This document shows positions 26,938 to 47,480 of a stretch of DNA of 64,000 nt, in pieces (the first letter of the stretch is position 1; each line of letters begins with the position of its first letter). The DNA is from Castanea sativa (taxonomy: Eukaryota; Streptophyta; Magnoliopsida; Fagales; Fagaceae). A model generated the notes under the pieces. That model ran no database searches and had not been told where the DNA came from. It worked only from the letters and a program-made list of their open reading frames with translations. The stretch lies in assembly GCF_040712315.1 (NCBI RefSeq), contig NC_134016.1:1589501-1653500 (forward strand), read 5' to 3'. The translations under genes were made by a program, and so were the position numbers.

Positions 26938-27210
26938 CACCCTTCAGTGATAATAGTAACACATGACTCCATAAGACGCAAAAGAATTATTGCATTGCAT
27001 GAAGTTAGCATGTTGAAGTGAATTTGGGCTAGTAGCATCATAAAATCTGTTATTTCTGAAATTCTTGACATCAATGACATTACATCTACTTGGTAAACTC
27101 AATTCTTCATGAACACCAAGACCTGAAACGTCCACTAAAGGTGTAGACGCTTAATGTTTATTTACAATAGGAATCTCCAAGGGACCTAGAGCTTTTGGTC
27201 ATGAAGTCAA

Positions 27211-30510
<3,300 letters not shown>

Positions 30511-30616
30511 TGATAACAAAGCTCTGATTGTATATTAGCAATACAATCAAATTATGTGGATTGATTTTAAGGCTCTTCTCTTGTCTTTGTAAAGTGTTGC
30601 AAGAAAGTTGAGGTTG

Positions 30617-30626
30617 TTTTATAGTA
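30617..30626 (-). promoter_or_regulatory. TATA box of reductase copy 2
   Basis: TACTATAAAA on the minus strand, about 108-117 nt upstream of the ATG, in a good position for a plant core promoter. Confidence 0.5.
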
Positions 30627-31161
30627 TGGAAAGATAATTGATGCAAAAAAAGTTGGGGAGTTTTATAACGTGGAAAATAGGAATACTTCTAGAACCACGT
30701 AAAATACCACAATTTTTGGGGGTTCGTTTTATTGTACAAAATTTTAATTTTTCATTAATTTAAAGTTATACATATATAACTTTTTTAAGTAAAATTATAC
30801 AGAGGCAATTTTTCAACTAGCGTAGTTAGAAGAAACGATATAATAAGTTAGCATGCAACAGTCTATGCTATGCAACACATAACTGCTAAAGCCTTGCAAT
30901 CAGTTTCACTCTCCTTTGATTAGTATACTTTGATTATTGTCCTGATTAGTATGCTCTGTGATTTACAGTTGCCACAATAAGTGGATCCTTTGTGTTAATC
31001 ACATCAGAACACTGGATTTGATAATCAAGTAGAACACTAAGGGTTGTACTAAAAGTGTCAAAAAATTATTTTTCTTGAGTTATCTTGTGGATGTGAGCCT
31101 AGGAGTGGCGTTTTAGTTCTGTTAGACCTTAGGAAAATAGTTCTTCATTTTAGAAACTATC

Positions 31162-32322
31162 ATGGCTAGTTCATCATCCTCAGCAGTTACAGATACCATT
31201 ACAACTACGTGTGATCTTTCCCTTCGTAAATTCATTGCAAATAGATTAGACTACTTGTATGAAATATCCCATGTCCCTGAAGATAGTAAAATTCCTATTA
31301 CTGATTTTCCTATTGTAAATTCTTATACTGTTTTTGATAAACCTCAAAATACTTTCAAAAAATCCATAAAAAAGTTTTTAGGTCCTTCTCATCCTTCTAG
31401 TGTAAAAGAATATGTCCAAGCATCTAAGTTTGACTAGTTCAACATTCCAGCTAGTGAAAAAGAAAATTTTATCACTTTTGCCATTTCCAGAGAGTTTGTC
31501 ATTCCATGGCAAAGACAAGGTTACACTCACCTCCATTTTGTTGCAGTAAGACTCGCACTCACTTTTCATGGCAGAAAAGGATTCCCTATAGCTTCTAGAA
31601 TTTCTCTTCTTAATTCTAGATTTTTGGAATACCACAATGTAGTTATAAGAACTGTCCAAACTACCCTCAATGTGGGAACAATCTTTGTCACCCTTGTCCC
31701 CAATTTCAACATGTCTCTCAAAGACCCTCACCTTTGTGATGCTCTTAAAGTCCAAGTCCAAGTCCAGATTACAGTAGCTTCCCAAGTACATGACACTTTT
31801 GCAGCCACACTCCACTATTAGCTTGCCTACAGACTCCAAAACCATACTTTTGACATAGCTATACCAAAACTAGCCCAGTCCAATGATGCTCTTTTGATTC
31901 AAGTTGACCCAGGCATGACGCCTATGTGCACATTTGTTCCAAGACAATTGAACAAAGAGCAGAAGACAAAACTCTTTCCAGAATCATAGATCACAAAATA
32001 TGAAACTCTTCATCAGGCATCCAAGCCAATCCGGTCCGACACTCCTTTCTTCATCAGAAATCAAAATGGTGATGTTGAAGTTAGGTTTATGACAGCCACA
32101 CCAGAAAAGGAAGAAGTGACAGTCTTTCCAACGGCTATGATCCAACCAGTTTCATATGAATGTCTTCAGATCAAAGCATTTCAAGAAGATGGAAAACCTG
32201 TCTATGAAAGAAAATCATTCACTGGCCACATATGGTGGGATGTTTGTGACTGTACAAAATGCCGAGAAGAAGAAGCATTTGAAGAAGAGCAGAAAAAAAG
32301 AAAGAAAAAGTCTTCACAGTAG
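31162..32322 (+). pseudogene. Caulimovirid-like movement-protein relic
   Basis: One frame runs from ATG 31162 to 32322 and is broken by TAG at 31435, 31819 and 31987. It begins with a Ser-rich N terminus ('MASSSSSAVTDTI'). It then carries a 30K-superfamily movement-protein core with 'VQTTLNVGTIFVTLVPNFNM' and 'SLKDPHLCDALKVQVQVQ'. A CxxC-like 'DVCDCTKCREEEAFEEEQKK' tail precedes the fourth TAG. In the plant virus the movement protein opens plasmodesmata. Here it is an endogenous, inactivated copy in nuclear DNA between reductase genes. The upstream flank shows no tRNA-Met primer-binding site. Family identity is by pattern memory and should be read as likely, not proven. Confidence 0.6.
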
Positions 32323-33422
32323 CTTCTTAAAGAAAGATATGAAGCAGGAGACCCAGAAGTTGACTTCCTTGGAGAACCCTCTAGAAAGTTTGACTACTAT
32401 GTCCTCTACCCCAGAACTAGAAAGCAAAAAACTCCATCCCTTTCCCCATGCAAAGAAAGTCATGATCAAAACCAACAAAACCAGAAACCACCACTAATCC
32501 CATATTACTAGAAAGTCCTTCTCCAAATACAAAAATGTCAACCCAAGCCTCCCAGTCAAACCCACACACAAAAGACCTTACCTTGTTATATGTTTGACCA
32601 TGCATCACCCTCCTATTCACAAAATTTTCCTCCTCTAGAAAGTTTTGACCACCCCAAGCCAATGTTAAACATGTTTGGAAAATCAAAAACCCTGTTGGAA
32701 CCAATCGAGATGGAACCAAAAAACAAGTCTCATCAGCTGAAGCAGTTTTCAATTGGCAGGAAGAAAATGATGTAGCACAAAATCAAGTCCTTTCAAAGAT
32801 TCTTGATAATCAACAAAATTTGACTGAGGCAGTAACTCATACCTTCTCATCATCAAATTCTCTCATTGAAGATTTGAAGAAAAAAATACAGTCAGTTGAA
32901 CAAGAATTGGAAACAATTGCCTCCAAAGTAAAAGATTTGTCTGTCTCCTTTCCCCTCATTGGGCAAAAAGAAAAAGAAAGAAAATAGTTGTTGATGCAAC
33001 TCCAGTCTATGGAAAACTCACAAAAGGTAGCTACCCAAGCTCTTCCAATGTAAGTCTACATGCCTTATCAACCTCGTCAATCATTGTATAAAGATCTGTC
33101 CATACCTGTACCCTCACCATTCTCCCCAGTTTCCCCCTACCAGAACCTCCAACCACTAAACATGACACATCTAGCTCAAAATTCTTTTAAACCATGTGGA
33201 ATTTTTCCCAGCATAACAAACTCAACACCACCACCCCAACTAGAATCTCAACCCAGACTAGAACCTCAAACCAAACCACAAAATGAACCTCCTCTCATCA
33301 AAAAAGACAAAGAACCATTGTACCAACCACCAGATCCAACTATTGGTGCTTCATCCAGACCCCCAGATATGAACATGTTGACCATAAATTCTGATCCTCC
33401 AACCCAATTTCATCATTTCTGA
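32323..33422 (+). pseudogene. Middle segment of the caulimovirid-like relic (coiled coil, Pro/Gln-rich)
   Basis: The same frame continues after the TAG at 32320 ('LLKERYEAGDPEVDFLGEPS'). It meets another TAG at 32509 and shifts frame near 32700-32740. The shifted frame has heptad-like 'LIEDLKKKIQSVEQELETIA', a likely coiled coil. TAG (32985) and TAA (33051) interrupt it. A Pro/Gln-rich stretch (33060-33419) ends at TGA 33420. No enzymatic motif. Placement between movement and coat-like parts fits a single-polyprotein caulimovirid. Confidence 0.5.
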
Positions 33423-33435
33423 GAACTTTAACTCT

Positions 33436-34426
33436 TCAAGAACCAACAGAACCTTTTGTTCTTCCAGTCATTGATGACACAGATCTAGACTTGTCTGGCC
33501 TTGACTTAGATGAAGTCTTCATGACTGATCCAAAAGTAGAAGAAGAAGATGATGTCCTTCGCCCTAAACAACCTCCACCACCACCACCACCACCACCAAT
33601 ATTTCCTACACCACCTTTCATCCATGATCACCATACAAGATTAACCTATCCATCAACCACAGATTCAAAGCACTTGTTTACCCTTGATAACAGTCCTCCT
33701 TCAAAATGGCATGATGAAATTTTCAATATGTATTCATGGTGTACAGCTGAACTTCAAGCCCCAAACAATACAGTTGCCTAGATTATTGCCAAATTTGTCG
33801 CAAGACTTACAAGCAGACTGAGACAATGGTGGATTAACCTTGGAGAATACAGGCAAAGACAGACAACCTAGTATAACAAACTCGAGGATTTTTTCACAAT
33901 CCTCCATAATGAATTCCTTGGTTCATTAGCCCATTACACTGAAGTAGTGAGAGATGAATTCTTATTGATGAAATGCTGTTCTTTTGAAAGAAAAGATTTG
34001 GAGAAACATTTTGACAGAATGTCAAGCAGGTACTATGCTTTTAATGGAATGGATGATGTCAATTCCAAGCACACTTTGTTGAACTCATTCCCAGAACCAC
34101 TAGGTGATGAGACTTTTCACATGATGAATTTTCAAAAAATCACCCTGCAGCAAGCCTCTTTAGGAGAGATTTATCAGCATGTCCTCATTGCTTTGGAAAA
34201 ACTCTGTAATCAAAGAAAGTTTCTTTTAGAGATTAACAAGATCCACAGCAAGCTTAAAGACAATTGTAAAAGGAAAGATTTGCAGATCAAGTGTTATAAC
34301 AAAACTTGTGCTTGTCCAACCAAGAGAAGAGATCATTACAAGAAGTATTCTTGGAAGAAGAAACATTCTCATCCAAAGAAGAAGTTTTTCAGATTCTTAA
34401 TACTTTGTCTTTATCTGATTCTGTGA
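33436..34426 (+). pseudogene. Caulimovirid-like coat-protein relic
   Basis: A third frame begins near 33436 with an acidic region ('SGLDLDEVFMTDPKVEEEDD'), then nine prolines. It continues into a helical capsid-like region with TAG at 33779 and 33869. Later blocks are 'NKLEDFFTILHNEFLGSLAH' and 'HFDRMSSRYYAFNGMDDVNS'. The basic end 'CYNKTCACPTKRRDHYKK' followed by Lys/His repeats resembles a degraded zinc knuckle of caulimovirid capsids. It ends at TGA 34424. No protease, reverse transcriptase or RNase H follows, so the copy is truncated as well as disabled. Confidence 0.55.
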
Positions 34427-34439
34427 TTGGGCCGTTGAA

Positions 34440-35180
34440 CTGCTGAAGCTTTAACTTTATCTTTATTAATATTTGGTTGTTTTTTGACTTTTTGAATTTG
34501 GCTTTATCTTAATATCTTATCCGTTGGTGTGGGTGGATGTTGTTGTTGTTGTTGGTGTTGCTGTTGGTGTGTGTGTTTGTGTTGGTGAAATATTAAATTA
34601 TTAATTGTCTTTTTTGTAATGTGTATTGTTATTTGTGATTGTGAAATTTTTTGATTGGCAGCTGGCTCTTGTAATTGGGGAAATTTTCTTGAGGCCTGAT
34701 TGGCTTGTCTGTTGACTAGGGTGGGGGGTGGATGAACACATAGGGCCAGGTAAACAATAATTAAATCGGTGTAATGTGCACATCAGCCCATGGGATGTGC
34801 AATGTGCACATGACTGGCTCTTTTAGTGTAATGTGCACATAGATGTGTGTTAGTGCAACTAATAAATAATAATTTAATTAACCAATAATTAATTGGGAAA
34901 AGTAACTAATAAACAATAATTAATAATTTAATTAACCAATACATTATAAAAGACAAACAAATTAAATTATGTTAGGCTAAACAACAATTAATAATTTAAT
35001 AATTAATGAAACAATAATACAACAAATTATAGTTTATAAAAGACAAACAAATTAATGAAAGAACTAAACAAAAATAATTAATAATTTTATTAATATTTCA
35101 AATGAACTTATGGTTTATTGTATAGGTACATTTGTTCATTTCTTTTTTCTTTTTCTTTTTTTTTTTTTCCTTTTGAGGTT
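34440..35180. other. Gene-free AT-rich stretch after the viral relic
   Basis: GTTGTTGTTGGTG/GTGTTGG repeats (34530-34590), then AATTAATAATTTAAT repeats and AAGACAAACAAATTAA repeated near 34953 and 35041. No gene seen. Confidence 0.6.
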
Positions 35181-36680
35181 TTTCAGTGTATAGAATGCAA
35201 ATTTGTTTTGGATTTAAGAACATTTTTTTTAAGCACAAACTTCATGCCAGCCAAATCTTGAATTTCGGCTAGTATTTCCCGAAACACCCAAAATAGACCG
35301 AAATTACCCGAAATTTTTTCAAAGTAGAATAGGAACACCCTAGACCAAATTCCTAGAGTCACCACTGGAAGAACTCGACGAAAAATCTCTCCGCCGCACT
35401 CCAAGTGGTAAATCAATCTACCAGAGAATAAGTTGGAGTATACGAATAACAAAAGCCCCTCCAAGCCTAGTCTACCCAATATACTTGAGCCCTCCAAGCT
35501 CCTGCTACCAACTGGCTTCTCGGAACCTTGTCTTCTCTAGCTTTCCCGGATCCCACAATTCAACCCAATTGCATCTGCCAATGATTGGCTTCTTTCAATA
35601 CTTCCCAGCAACACCAAAACCTCACTTTACACTTAGATTAGGTGTGGTAAGTATTTGGGCTATCAACCTCTCAAGGATTTGGAAATGGAGAGGAAAGAGT
35701 AGAGGAAAACTACAAGGAAATATGTAGATGATTATGGGTATAACAATCTCTAACTCTCAAGTGTATTTTCTAGGGTTTTCTCTCTGAAAAGCACTCCCTA
35801 CAATATGTGGGTAATGAGGGTATATATAGTGTGGGTAAAGACTTGGTAAAACAAAACATGATAAATTAGCCAAACAGAATGTTTCACAAGTATTTCGCAG
35901 GAAGGCCTTACTTGCGAGATACTAGCGAAAACTCCAGGCTGTCATGACTCTTCCCATTATTCCAGTCAGGTGCTCTACACATGGCTACTTCACAGGTTAG
36001 CTTCTTGTGAGTTTCTTACAAAATCCACTTGTTCTTTAATTTAAGCTTGAGTCTTCACACTCTCTAACACTCATCCTTTACAATTAAAATCCCCACATAA
36101 ATAGAGGAAAAAATGATTGAATAAAATTACAATTAAATTTGACACGGAATTAAAGCCAATATAAATAGTTATAAATTACAACTTTACAATAAGAATACTT
36201 TGTGTTGATTATCGCCCTTTTGATGAGAGGGAGAAGTGGGTAGTAGAGGAGACAAAAATAGAGTTAGTAAAAAATTAGACTAATTTCCAATTATTCAATT
36301 CTACTTTCTTTTATTCCCCCTCCATCCAAACTGGCCCTAAATGTAAGCTAAAGGAATTTGACCCTATAGATTTAAGCTCAATGATTGAAGGGAGAAGAAT
36401 ACCATTAGATCATATGGCTATTGGCCAATAAGCAAGCGGTATTAATTTTTTAATACAATTGCAAATGAATTCCAATTCAAAAGTTGTAAAATTACATGCA
36501 CACGCATGCATATAATAGCATTTATTAAGGACGGTGTAATTTCTCTTCATTTTCATCATATACATATATGATACATAATTATTCTCCATAGCCCATAGGC
36601 ACTAGCCACAACCCAATAAACTAACCTGATCTCTTGCCCTCAAAAAAAGCCTTCCATAAGTTAGACTAGGATGGTAATCT
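35181..36680. other. Unassigned stretch, possibly a retroelement remnant
   Basis: GC is a little higher than around it (35240-35700). A plus-strand TATA-like GGTATATATAGTG lies near 35820, and purine-rich text near 35690. A 104-codon minus-strand frame (35497-35183) has no recognisable domain. I cannot assign it. Confidence 0.3.
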
Positions 36681-36725
36681 GACACAGTGGTACATACTAC
36701 ATTCATACAATGTATGATTGAATCA

Positions 36726-38215
<1,490 letters not shown>

Positions 38216-38243
38216 TCTGCAAAATTTTGTTGCATGTTACTTA

Positions 38244-38372
<129 letters not shown>

Positions 38373-38518
38373 TCAATTCACAAAGTAACAAAAAAGAAAG
38401 AAAGAATCAATAAATGAAAATAGAAACAGAATTATTGTAACATATAGTATATAAAAAGAAACTATATGTTATATGGCACATTTCAAATAGCAACCATAGT
38501 GTGCTATACCTTTTCTTT

Positions 38519-39370
<852 letters not shown>

Positions 39371-39608
39371 CTACTTAAATTAAGTTTATGCTTCAAATTT
39401 TTAATAACTATACAGATTTCAACTTCATTTTCTGAAGTTTATAATAAAATTGGAAAAACTCAGAAAAGTATTATTAAGGTGCTCATCTCTGAAATAAAGA
39501 TTCTCTCAAGCCATGAAGAACAACATATGATGTAAATGGGCAAGCACATTAGTATATGTGTACCGCAAACAATTTATTCCAAATCTTACATCAATTTTAG
39601 CTTCATTA

Positions 39609-39824
<216 letters not shown>

Positions 39825-40385
39825 TTAAAATTAGAAAACAAATTACAAGCTCACTATCACATGCATGCAGCATAGTATGAAACAAGTTCTACAATTAGTA
39901 CAAATTTTAGTATAAAGTGTTTACAAACATGACAATGTATTCGTCATACTTCAACAACATATTACAGAGCAAGGGTAAAGTAAAAGTTATAATATTCCTA
40001 GCAAGTGTAACCAAAAAAAAAAAAAACAAACTAAACAACAATTCTTGAGATTGACTTACGGAGCCAGGGGTGTAGTAAAGATATCCATTGGGACCTTCAG
40101 CTTTCCTCATAAAGAATTGAATGAGAGGATCGCAGGACAAATAGAGGTTCTTCACCAAAACTGCATTTGAACCTTCAGGAACCTTTAACGTAATGTGGTC
40201 AGGCACATGTCTGATTCTTTAGGAGAACCAATGACATAGTCTCTGAATATCACCTATTTGTTGCTCACTTCATCTCCGACTCTCACCTTTGCTACTCTCT
40301 CTCTCTCTCTCTCTCTCCAAGAATTTAATGCAAAACTTTGTCAATATTTTCGTGCAATGGTTCTTCTCTACGGACCACGAAGTAC

Positions 40386-40395
40386 TATTTATAGG
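40386..40395 (-). promoter_or_regulatory. TATA box of reductase copy 3
   Basis: CCCTATAAATAGT on the minus strand, about 95 nt upstream of the lost start codon. The promoter core seems kept although the gene is dead. A (CT)n run (40298-40317) lies in the presumed 5' UTR. Confidence 0.55.
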
Positions 40396-40525
40396 GCACA
40401 TTTGGAAGGGAGAAATGAAATAATTTCCAAATTGAGTTCCATACTTCACGGCTGACGTGTCAGTGGTACAAAGCAAATATATAGCATTCACAGCTGCACG
40501 TAATTGCTTACGCTATAATTGCTCT

Positions 40526-41842
40526 AATGGCCTGTTTGGAAGTTTAGAGAGGGAGGAGAGTAGAGGGGAGTAGAGGGAAGGAGAGTAGTGGGGAGGAGAG
40601 TAGAGGGTAATTGTTATCCTCCACCTTGTTTGAATGTTTTTAAAATTAGTAAGGGGAATGGGAGTAATTAACCCTTCCTCTTATTTGGTTGTTTTAAAAA
40701 TTAGGATGGAGAGGAGAGGAAATGATTTAAATAGACAAATTTACCCTTTAAAAATGTACTATGATTAATTCATTAGTTTTGTAAACTCCATTTATTAGTT
40801 TATTAGTTTTGTAAACACCATTTAAAAATGTACTATGATTAATTTATTAGTTTTTAAATTTACCCTTTAAAAATGTACTATCATTTCTTTTCCACATTTT
40901 CTGAGCAACCAAACACAGGCACAAGTAGAGAGGAAAAAAAAACATAAATTTCACAGAAACACAAACCAAATCCCCCAAAATGCACACAACCAAAAAAATA
41001 AAAAATAAAAAAGCAAGGTCCTGGAGAACGAAGAGCAAGCAAAGCGAGATCCTGGAGTTGTAGGGAGAAGCCCTAGAATCATCGCCGAAGAAGGGGCACC
41101 AGGAATGGAAATTGTACCAAGAAAACGGACGGTCACAATCTTTGGAGGAATGTCGATCGCGATCCTCATTGTCGTTGGGATAGTTCTCCGGAGTCATCGG
41201 GGAAGAGTCGCCGTCGCGCTTCATTGCCGTCGCCTGAGCTCAATCCCGATCGCCGCGAGCGGCGTGGACCTTTGGATGTCGTTGTCGACGACCCACGGCT
41301 CGGCGGCGTCTAATTTCTTGTGCTTTTTTCGGGTTACAACTGTGAGATTCTGAGAAAAATTGTGGCTTTAATTTCTATTTGGGTGCTCTGAAAATGGAGG
41401 AAAAGGGAAATGAATTGAAATTTGAGTATTGTGTACTGTGTAGTTACACTTTTTGAAAGAGAGAAGTGTTTGTTTTTGGTGGCTTTTCCGGTTCTGAATT
41501 TCTAAAAGTTTAGCTTAAAATTTTTTTTTTTTTTTGATAAGAGCTTTAAATTATTTATTTTCTCATCAAACAAACATAAATTATTTATATAATCAGTTTG
41601 TAATTTTGTTAATTTAGAAAGGCTAAATTGGAGAATTCATTTGGATAATAATTTACCTACTCTACTCTCTCTCCAAATCTCTCCAATTTGGGGGAATTAA
41701 AAATGAGGGGTTAGAGATAGTTGAAACCCCTCCAAACCCCTCTCCCTCATTTTCTTAAAAAACTTTCAAACAAGGTAATTGAATTACTCTCCCTCCCTCT
41801 ACTCTACTCTCCCTCCTTTTTTTAACTTCCAAACAGGCCATT
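40526..41842. mobile_element. Long-TIR element carrying a GC-richer gene-like insert (Pack-type candidate)
   Basis: AATGGCCTGTTTGGAAGTT at 40526 is answered by AACTTCCAAACAGGCCATT ending at 41842. Subterminal text is also inverted: CTCTCC-rich repeats and CCTTGTTTGAA against TTCAAACAAGG. The ends are non-coding, but 41000-41340 is clearly GC-richer, with CGATCGCGATCC and CCGTCGCG. It has overlapping reading frames on both strands (minus 'MKRDGDSSPMTPENYPND', plus 'MEIVPRKRTVTIFGG'). This fits a non-autonomous element that captured a piece of a host gene. Flanking ATTGCTCT and ATTGTGTT may be a decayed 8-bp duplication; weak. Confidence 0.6.
41512..41552 (-). mobile_element. Second ultra-short LINE tail insertion
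   Basis: AGCTTAAAATT (41512-41522) and AGCTTTAAATT (41542-41552) differ at one base and flank a T tract plus GATAAG. On the minus strand this is CTTATC plus poly-A, the same terminal word as the insertion at 872-931. It lies inside the long-TIR element, so it is younger than that element. Confidence 0.55.
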
Positions 41843-42121
41843 ATTGTGTTCCTAGAATCTCTATACACTGCGTACAATTTTATCATCCCGCTTTGACACG
41901 AAAGCACTTGGAAAATTTTGTTTTACAATCAAACCGTCAATTTTGAACAATTTAATGATATTTGGAGAGTCTTGTACAAAAAGAATATAATGTGTCGAAG
42001 TCAGAACTTCACATCAAATATTCTTATTAAACTATATATGATTGTCACTATATTTTTTTGTAGATAAATCGTAGTAAAATTTGTAGCTCATTACAAACCT
42101 GATAACGATCACTATCTTGCC

Positions 42122-42129
42122 TATAAAAA
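42122..42129 (+). promoter_or_regulatory. TATA box of reductase copy 4
   Basis: CCTATAAAAATTG about 76 nt upstream of the ATG at 42198. A pyrimidine-rich stretch follows, consistent with a transcription start region. Confidence 0.5.
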
Positions 42130-42197
42130 TTGTTTCTCTCTTTTATTATTTGCAGTGCAACAGGCTATAGAAAAAGAGAGAGCGAAAGGTTTTAGAA

Positions 42198-44582
<2,385 letters not shown>

Positions 44583-46540
44583 TCATTTTACCTACTTTAG
44601 CATATGTATTTTATACTTTTTTTTCTTCTTTTTTCTGTGTAATACTTAGACAGCACCATATATAGTGCTTCTCCCCATTACCATGGTGAAAGCCATTGCT
44701 GCTTGACAGCCATGTAACTTGGAAAGTAAATTCTCAGGGTTCAATATATTATGGGCTGTTTCAATAAGGAATGCTTGTCCATATATGTAAACATTAAGAA
44801 GATAATAGTCTAATTGGCAAATAAACAAAAAAAAATTTGTGACCGCTAAAATAATTATTACAGTGTTTTGGGCCTTTTGGCAGGAAATTGGGTCTTGATT
44901 TGAGCCACATGCTTATAGTATGAATGTTTCTATGCATAGTGACTAACATCAAGGATGTTATTTGTCTATTTGTTACTATTTCTCAAATTTAAGTGTTTAC
45001 ATTAATTAACAAGGGCGTTATAAACCTTTGTTTCAAGGGTCATATTGAGTACAACCACTTTTTTTCCCAATCAACTGTGAAACCTCAACATTTCTGTAGA
45101 GTCAACATAACACTAATAAAACTTTCTTTTGCTTTTGAGAAATAATATTGAAAAGCATTTTCGTCCTCAAGGGGTTTAAACCTCTTTACCTTGACTGCCA
45201 TAAGCTTGGTGACATTGAAGAATGGTACTGTAACATGTGTTTTGCCCCAACATTTCTTTACTGCTAGCGATAAGGAATAAGGGAAGAAAGAGAATAAGGG
45301 AACGAAAATGAAGTCAAAGTATGCCATTTTATTCAGATGGAAATTGAATTAAATGATGATTCCACTTGGGTTCACATTTTCTAATTACTGCAATTAATTA
45401 AGCTGACCCCAAAATATTGGGATTAAGGCTTTGTTTATTGTAGTTGTCCTTTGCAATTAGTTAAGGTCCTTTGCACATTTGAGTGAATTATAGATCCTTT
45501 CAAAACCCTTTCACCAAGTTCTAGAAGCATACAATATGGTAACATGAGTCCTTATTCAGTTGCCTAAATCGTGGAAGTCAAAAAGGTTTAATAATCCTTT
45601 TATAAGTCTATCTTTCAAAAACATACAAACTGGTTACTTAAATTCAAATGAAGGTATCGGGGGGTGACTTTGAACGCAGTTAAACATATTTAAAAAATTA
45701 TTTCCTCTATTGCATATGGTTAAAAATTGTTCAGGGAATCAAAAAGTTCTTTAAGGGATATTATTTAATACATTAGTTTTAACATAAAAGGCTATAAAAT
45801 TTCTAAACTATTCCTATTAATTTAAACTTAAATAAAACATATGAAACAGGTATTGACCTTGAAATAGAGGTAAAGAAAAGCCTAAGTAATGAAAGAAATT
45901 TTAAAAAAATGGTAATTATTAACTTCTTAAAAAAGACAATATTTTGAGGTATGTGATTGTGATGTGGTGCATTGAAGAAGTCAAAGACGCATCCATCCTA
46001 CACAGATACATGAGTATGTTATTAAATCAAGCTTAGCACAAAGATTAGAGTTATCACTTGATTTAGTTCTAAGAATGGCATGACCTCTATGAAGAGATAT
46101 AATTAACCAGAAAAAAAATATTTGGCGTTAGACACCAAACATTGCCTAATCCGAAGGTCAGCCTTCATTGGGAAAAACAGTCAATTAATATAACAAACAA
46201 CAAATTTATTCCTTTTTCCCCTCTTTGTGCAAATTAAATGGGTATTTCAAATAAATTAGCTAAGCACAGTAACCAATATATATATATATATAAATCTCAG
46301 TAGCAAGCCACAATCAAGAACCCGAATTTTTACTGGAAAACCCTTCAATGAAAAGGGAAAAACCAGAGGACCTAATAGTCCAGTAAAATCTTCCACTATA
46401 GAAAATGGGTTTACAACAATATTCTCAAGAGTAAATGCTAGGATTACCAAGAAAAAAAAAATCAATCTTGAATTACAAAAAATTATTCATAACGCTATGC
46501 ATTGAGGTGGATACTAACAGTAACAACAAGAAAAGATCTC
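44583..46540. other. Gene-free stretch
   Basis: No coding exon, RNA gene or transposon end that I recognise. Scattered A/T runs and a TA microsatellite (46276-46292). Confidence 0.5.
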
Positions 46541-46549
46541 ACCAACTGG

Positions 46550-47480
46550 CCAGCATTTGAGAAAACGTAGAGGAACTTCAAGCAACAACACCAGTCAACA
46601 TAAGGCTCCATTCGTTAGGAAAAATATACTGAAACTTCATCGAAATCGGGAATTGAAATTACCTTCCAATTTCGGCTTGAAAGTAGTTGGTTTTGTAGAA
46701 AAACCAACTACAAAACCAATTGTGCGTCCCGGAATAGGGCTGCTGGGCCTCGAAGGGATTTGGGCTTACAATCTATTTGTATAGTGGGCTTTTGAATTTT
46801 CTACCACGGGTGGTGTTATGCTCGGCAGGCCCGTATACTAGGCCTCCTTCCCTTCCTCACTATCTCTTTCCTCTCTTCCTTTGGAAGAACTGATATTGCT
46901 CTCTCTCTCCACTCTTTTCTCTCTCCAATTGCCAACCCTTTGACTGAATCTTCTTTGTCTATTTATAGCCAAATTTAGTGGAACGGTCATGATTATTCTC
47001 CTGATAGGTGAAGGAAGGGGTCCAATACTATTACCCATAAGTGGGGGTTTAGTTAAGAGTGGGAGAAAATGAGAGTGGCATTGGAACTGGCTCCACCGCT
47101 GGGTTTGATGCTCGGCAGGGGCGTTCCCTAGACAATGGAAGAGAGGTCTAATACCGTTTCATCTAAGTGGATGTTTGGTGAAAGAGAAAATGATAGTGGC
47201 ATTGGGACCAACCCCGTATGTAAGTTCCGTGCTCGGCAGGGGCACGTCACGGGCTGCTTTGAGCACTCCGAGCTCGAACCTCTTGGACGGCACACGCGTT
47301 ACTATGTGTGATCAGCACGGGGCTTCTATAAGAGTTAGTCCTTACGGGCCTTAGGGCGATTGGGCTTGACAGGGGGTAGGACCTGTACAACTCGTATTTG
47401 TAATTTAGTGACGCAATGAGCCACTTCACCCTAAGCAGATATTGCGACTTCCGGCAAATGTATAGCTCATTAATGAATGA
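46550..47480 (-). mobile_element. LTR-like element with U3 repeats and TATA box
   Basis: It is GC-richer than its flanks. GCTCGGCAGG occurs near 46821, 47110 and 47230. A ~125-bp unit containing AAAATGA(G/T)AGTGGCATTGG is present twice (about 47018 and 47147). On the minus strand TTGGCTATAAATAGAC (46959-46974) is a strong TATA box, with repeats upstream and a GAGAGAGAGA leader downstream. This is the layout of an LTR promoter. A palindrome GTAGTTGGTTTTG...CCAACTACAAAACC lies near 46684-46720. Termini not resolved. Confidence 0.45.

Noticed and set aside
33436..33621. Gly/Ser-rich minus-strand frame
   Set aside because: It is the antisense of the polyproline stretch of the coat-like relic.
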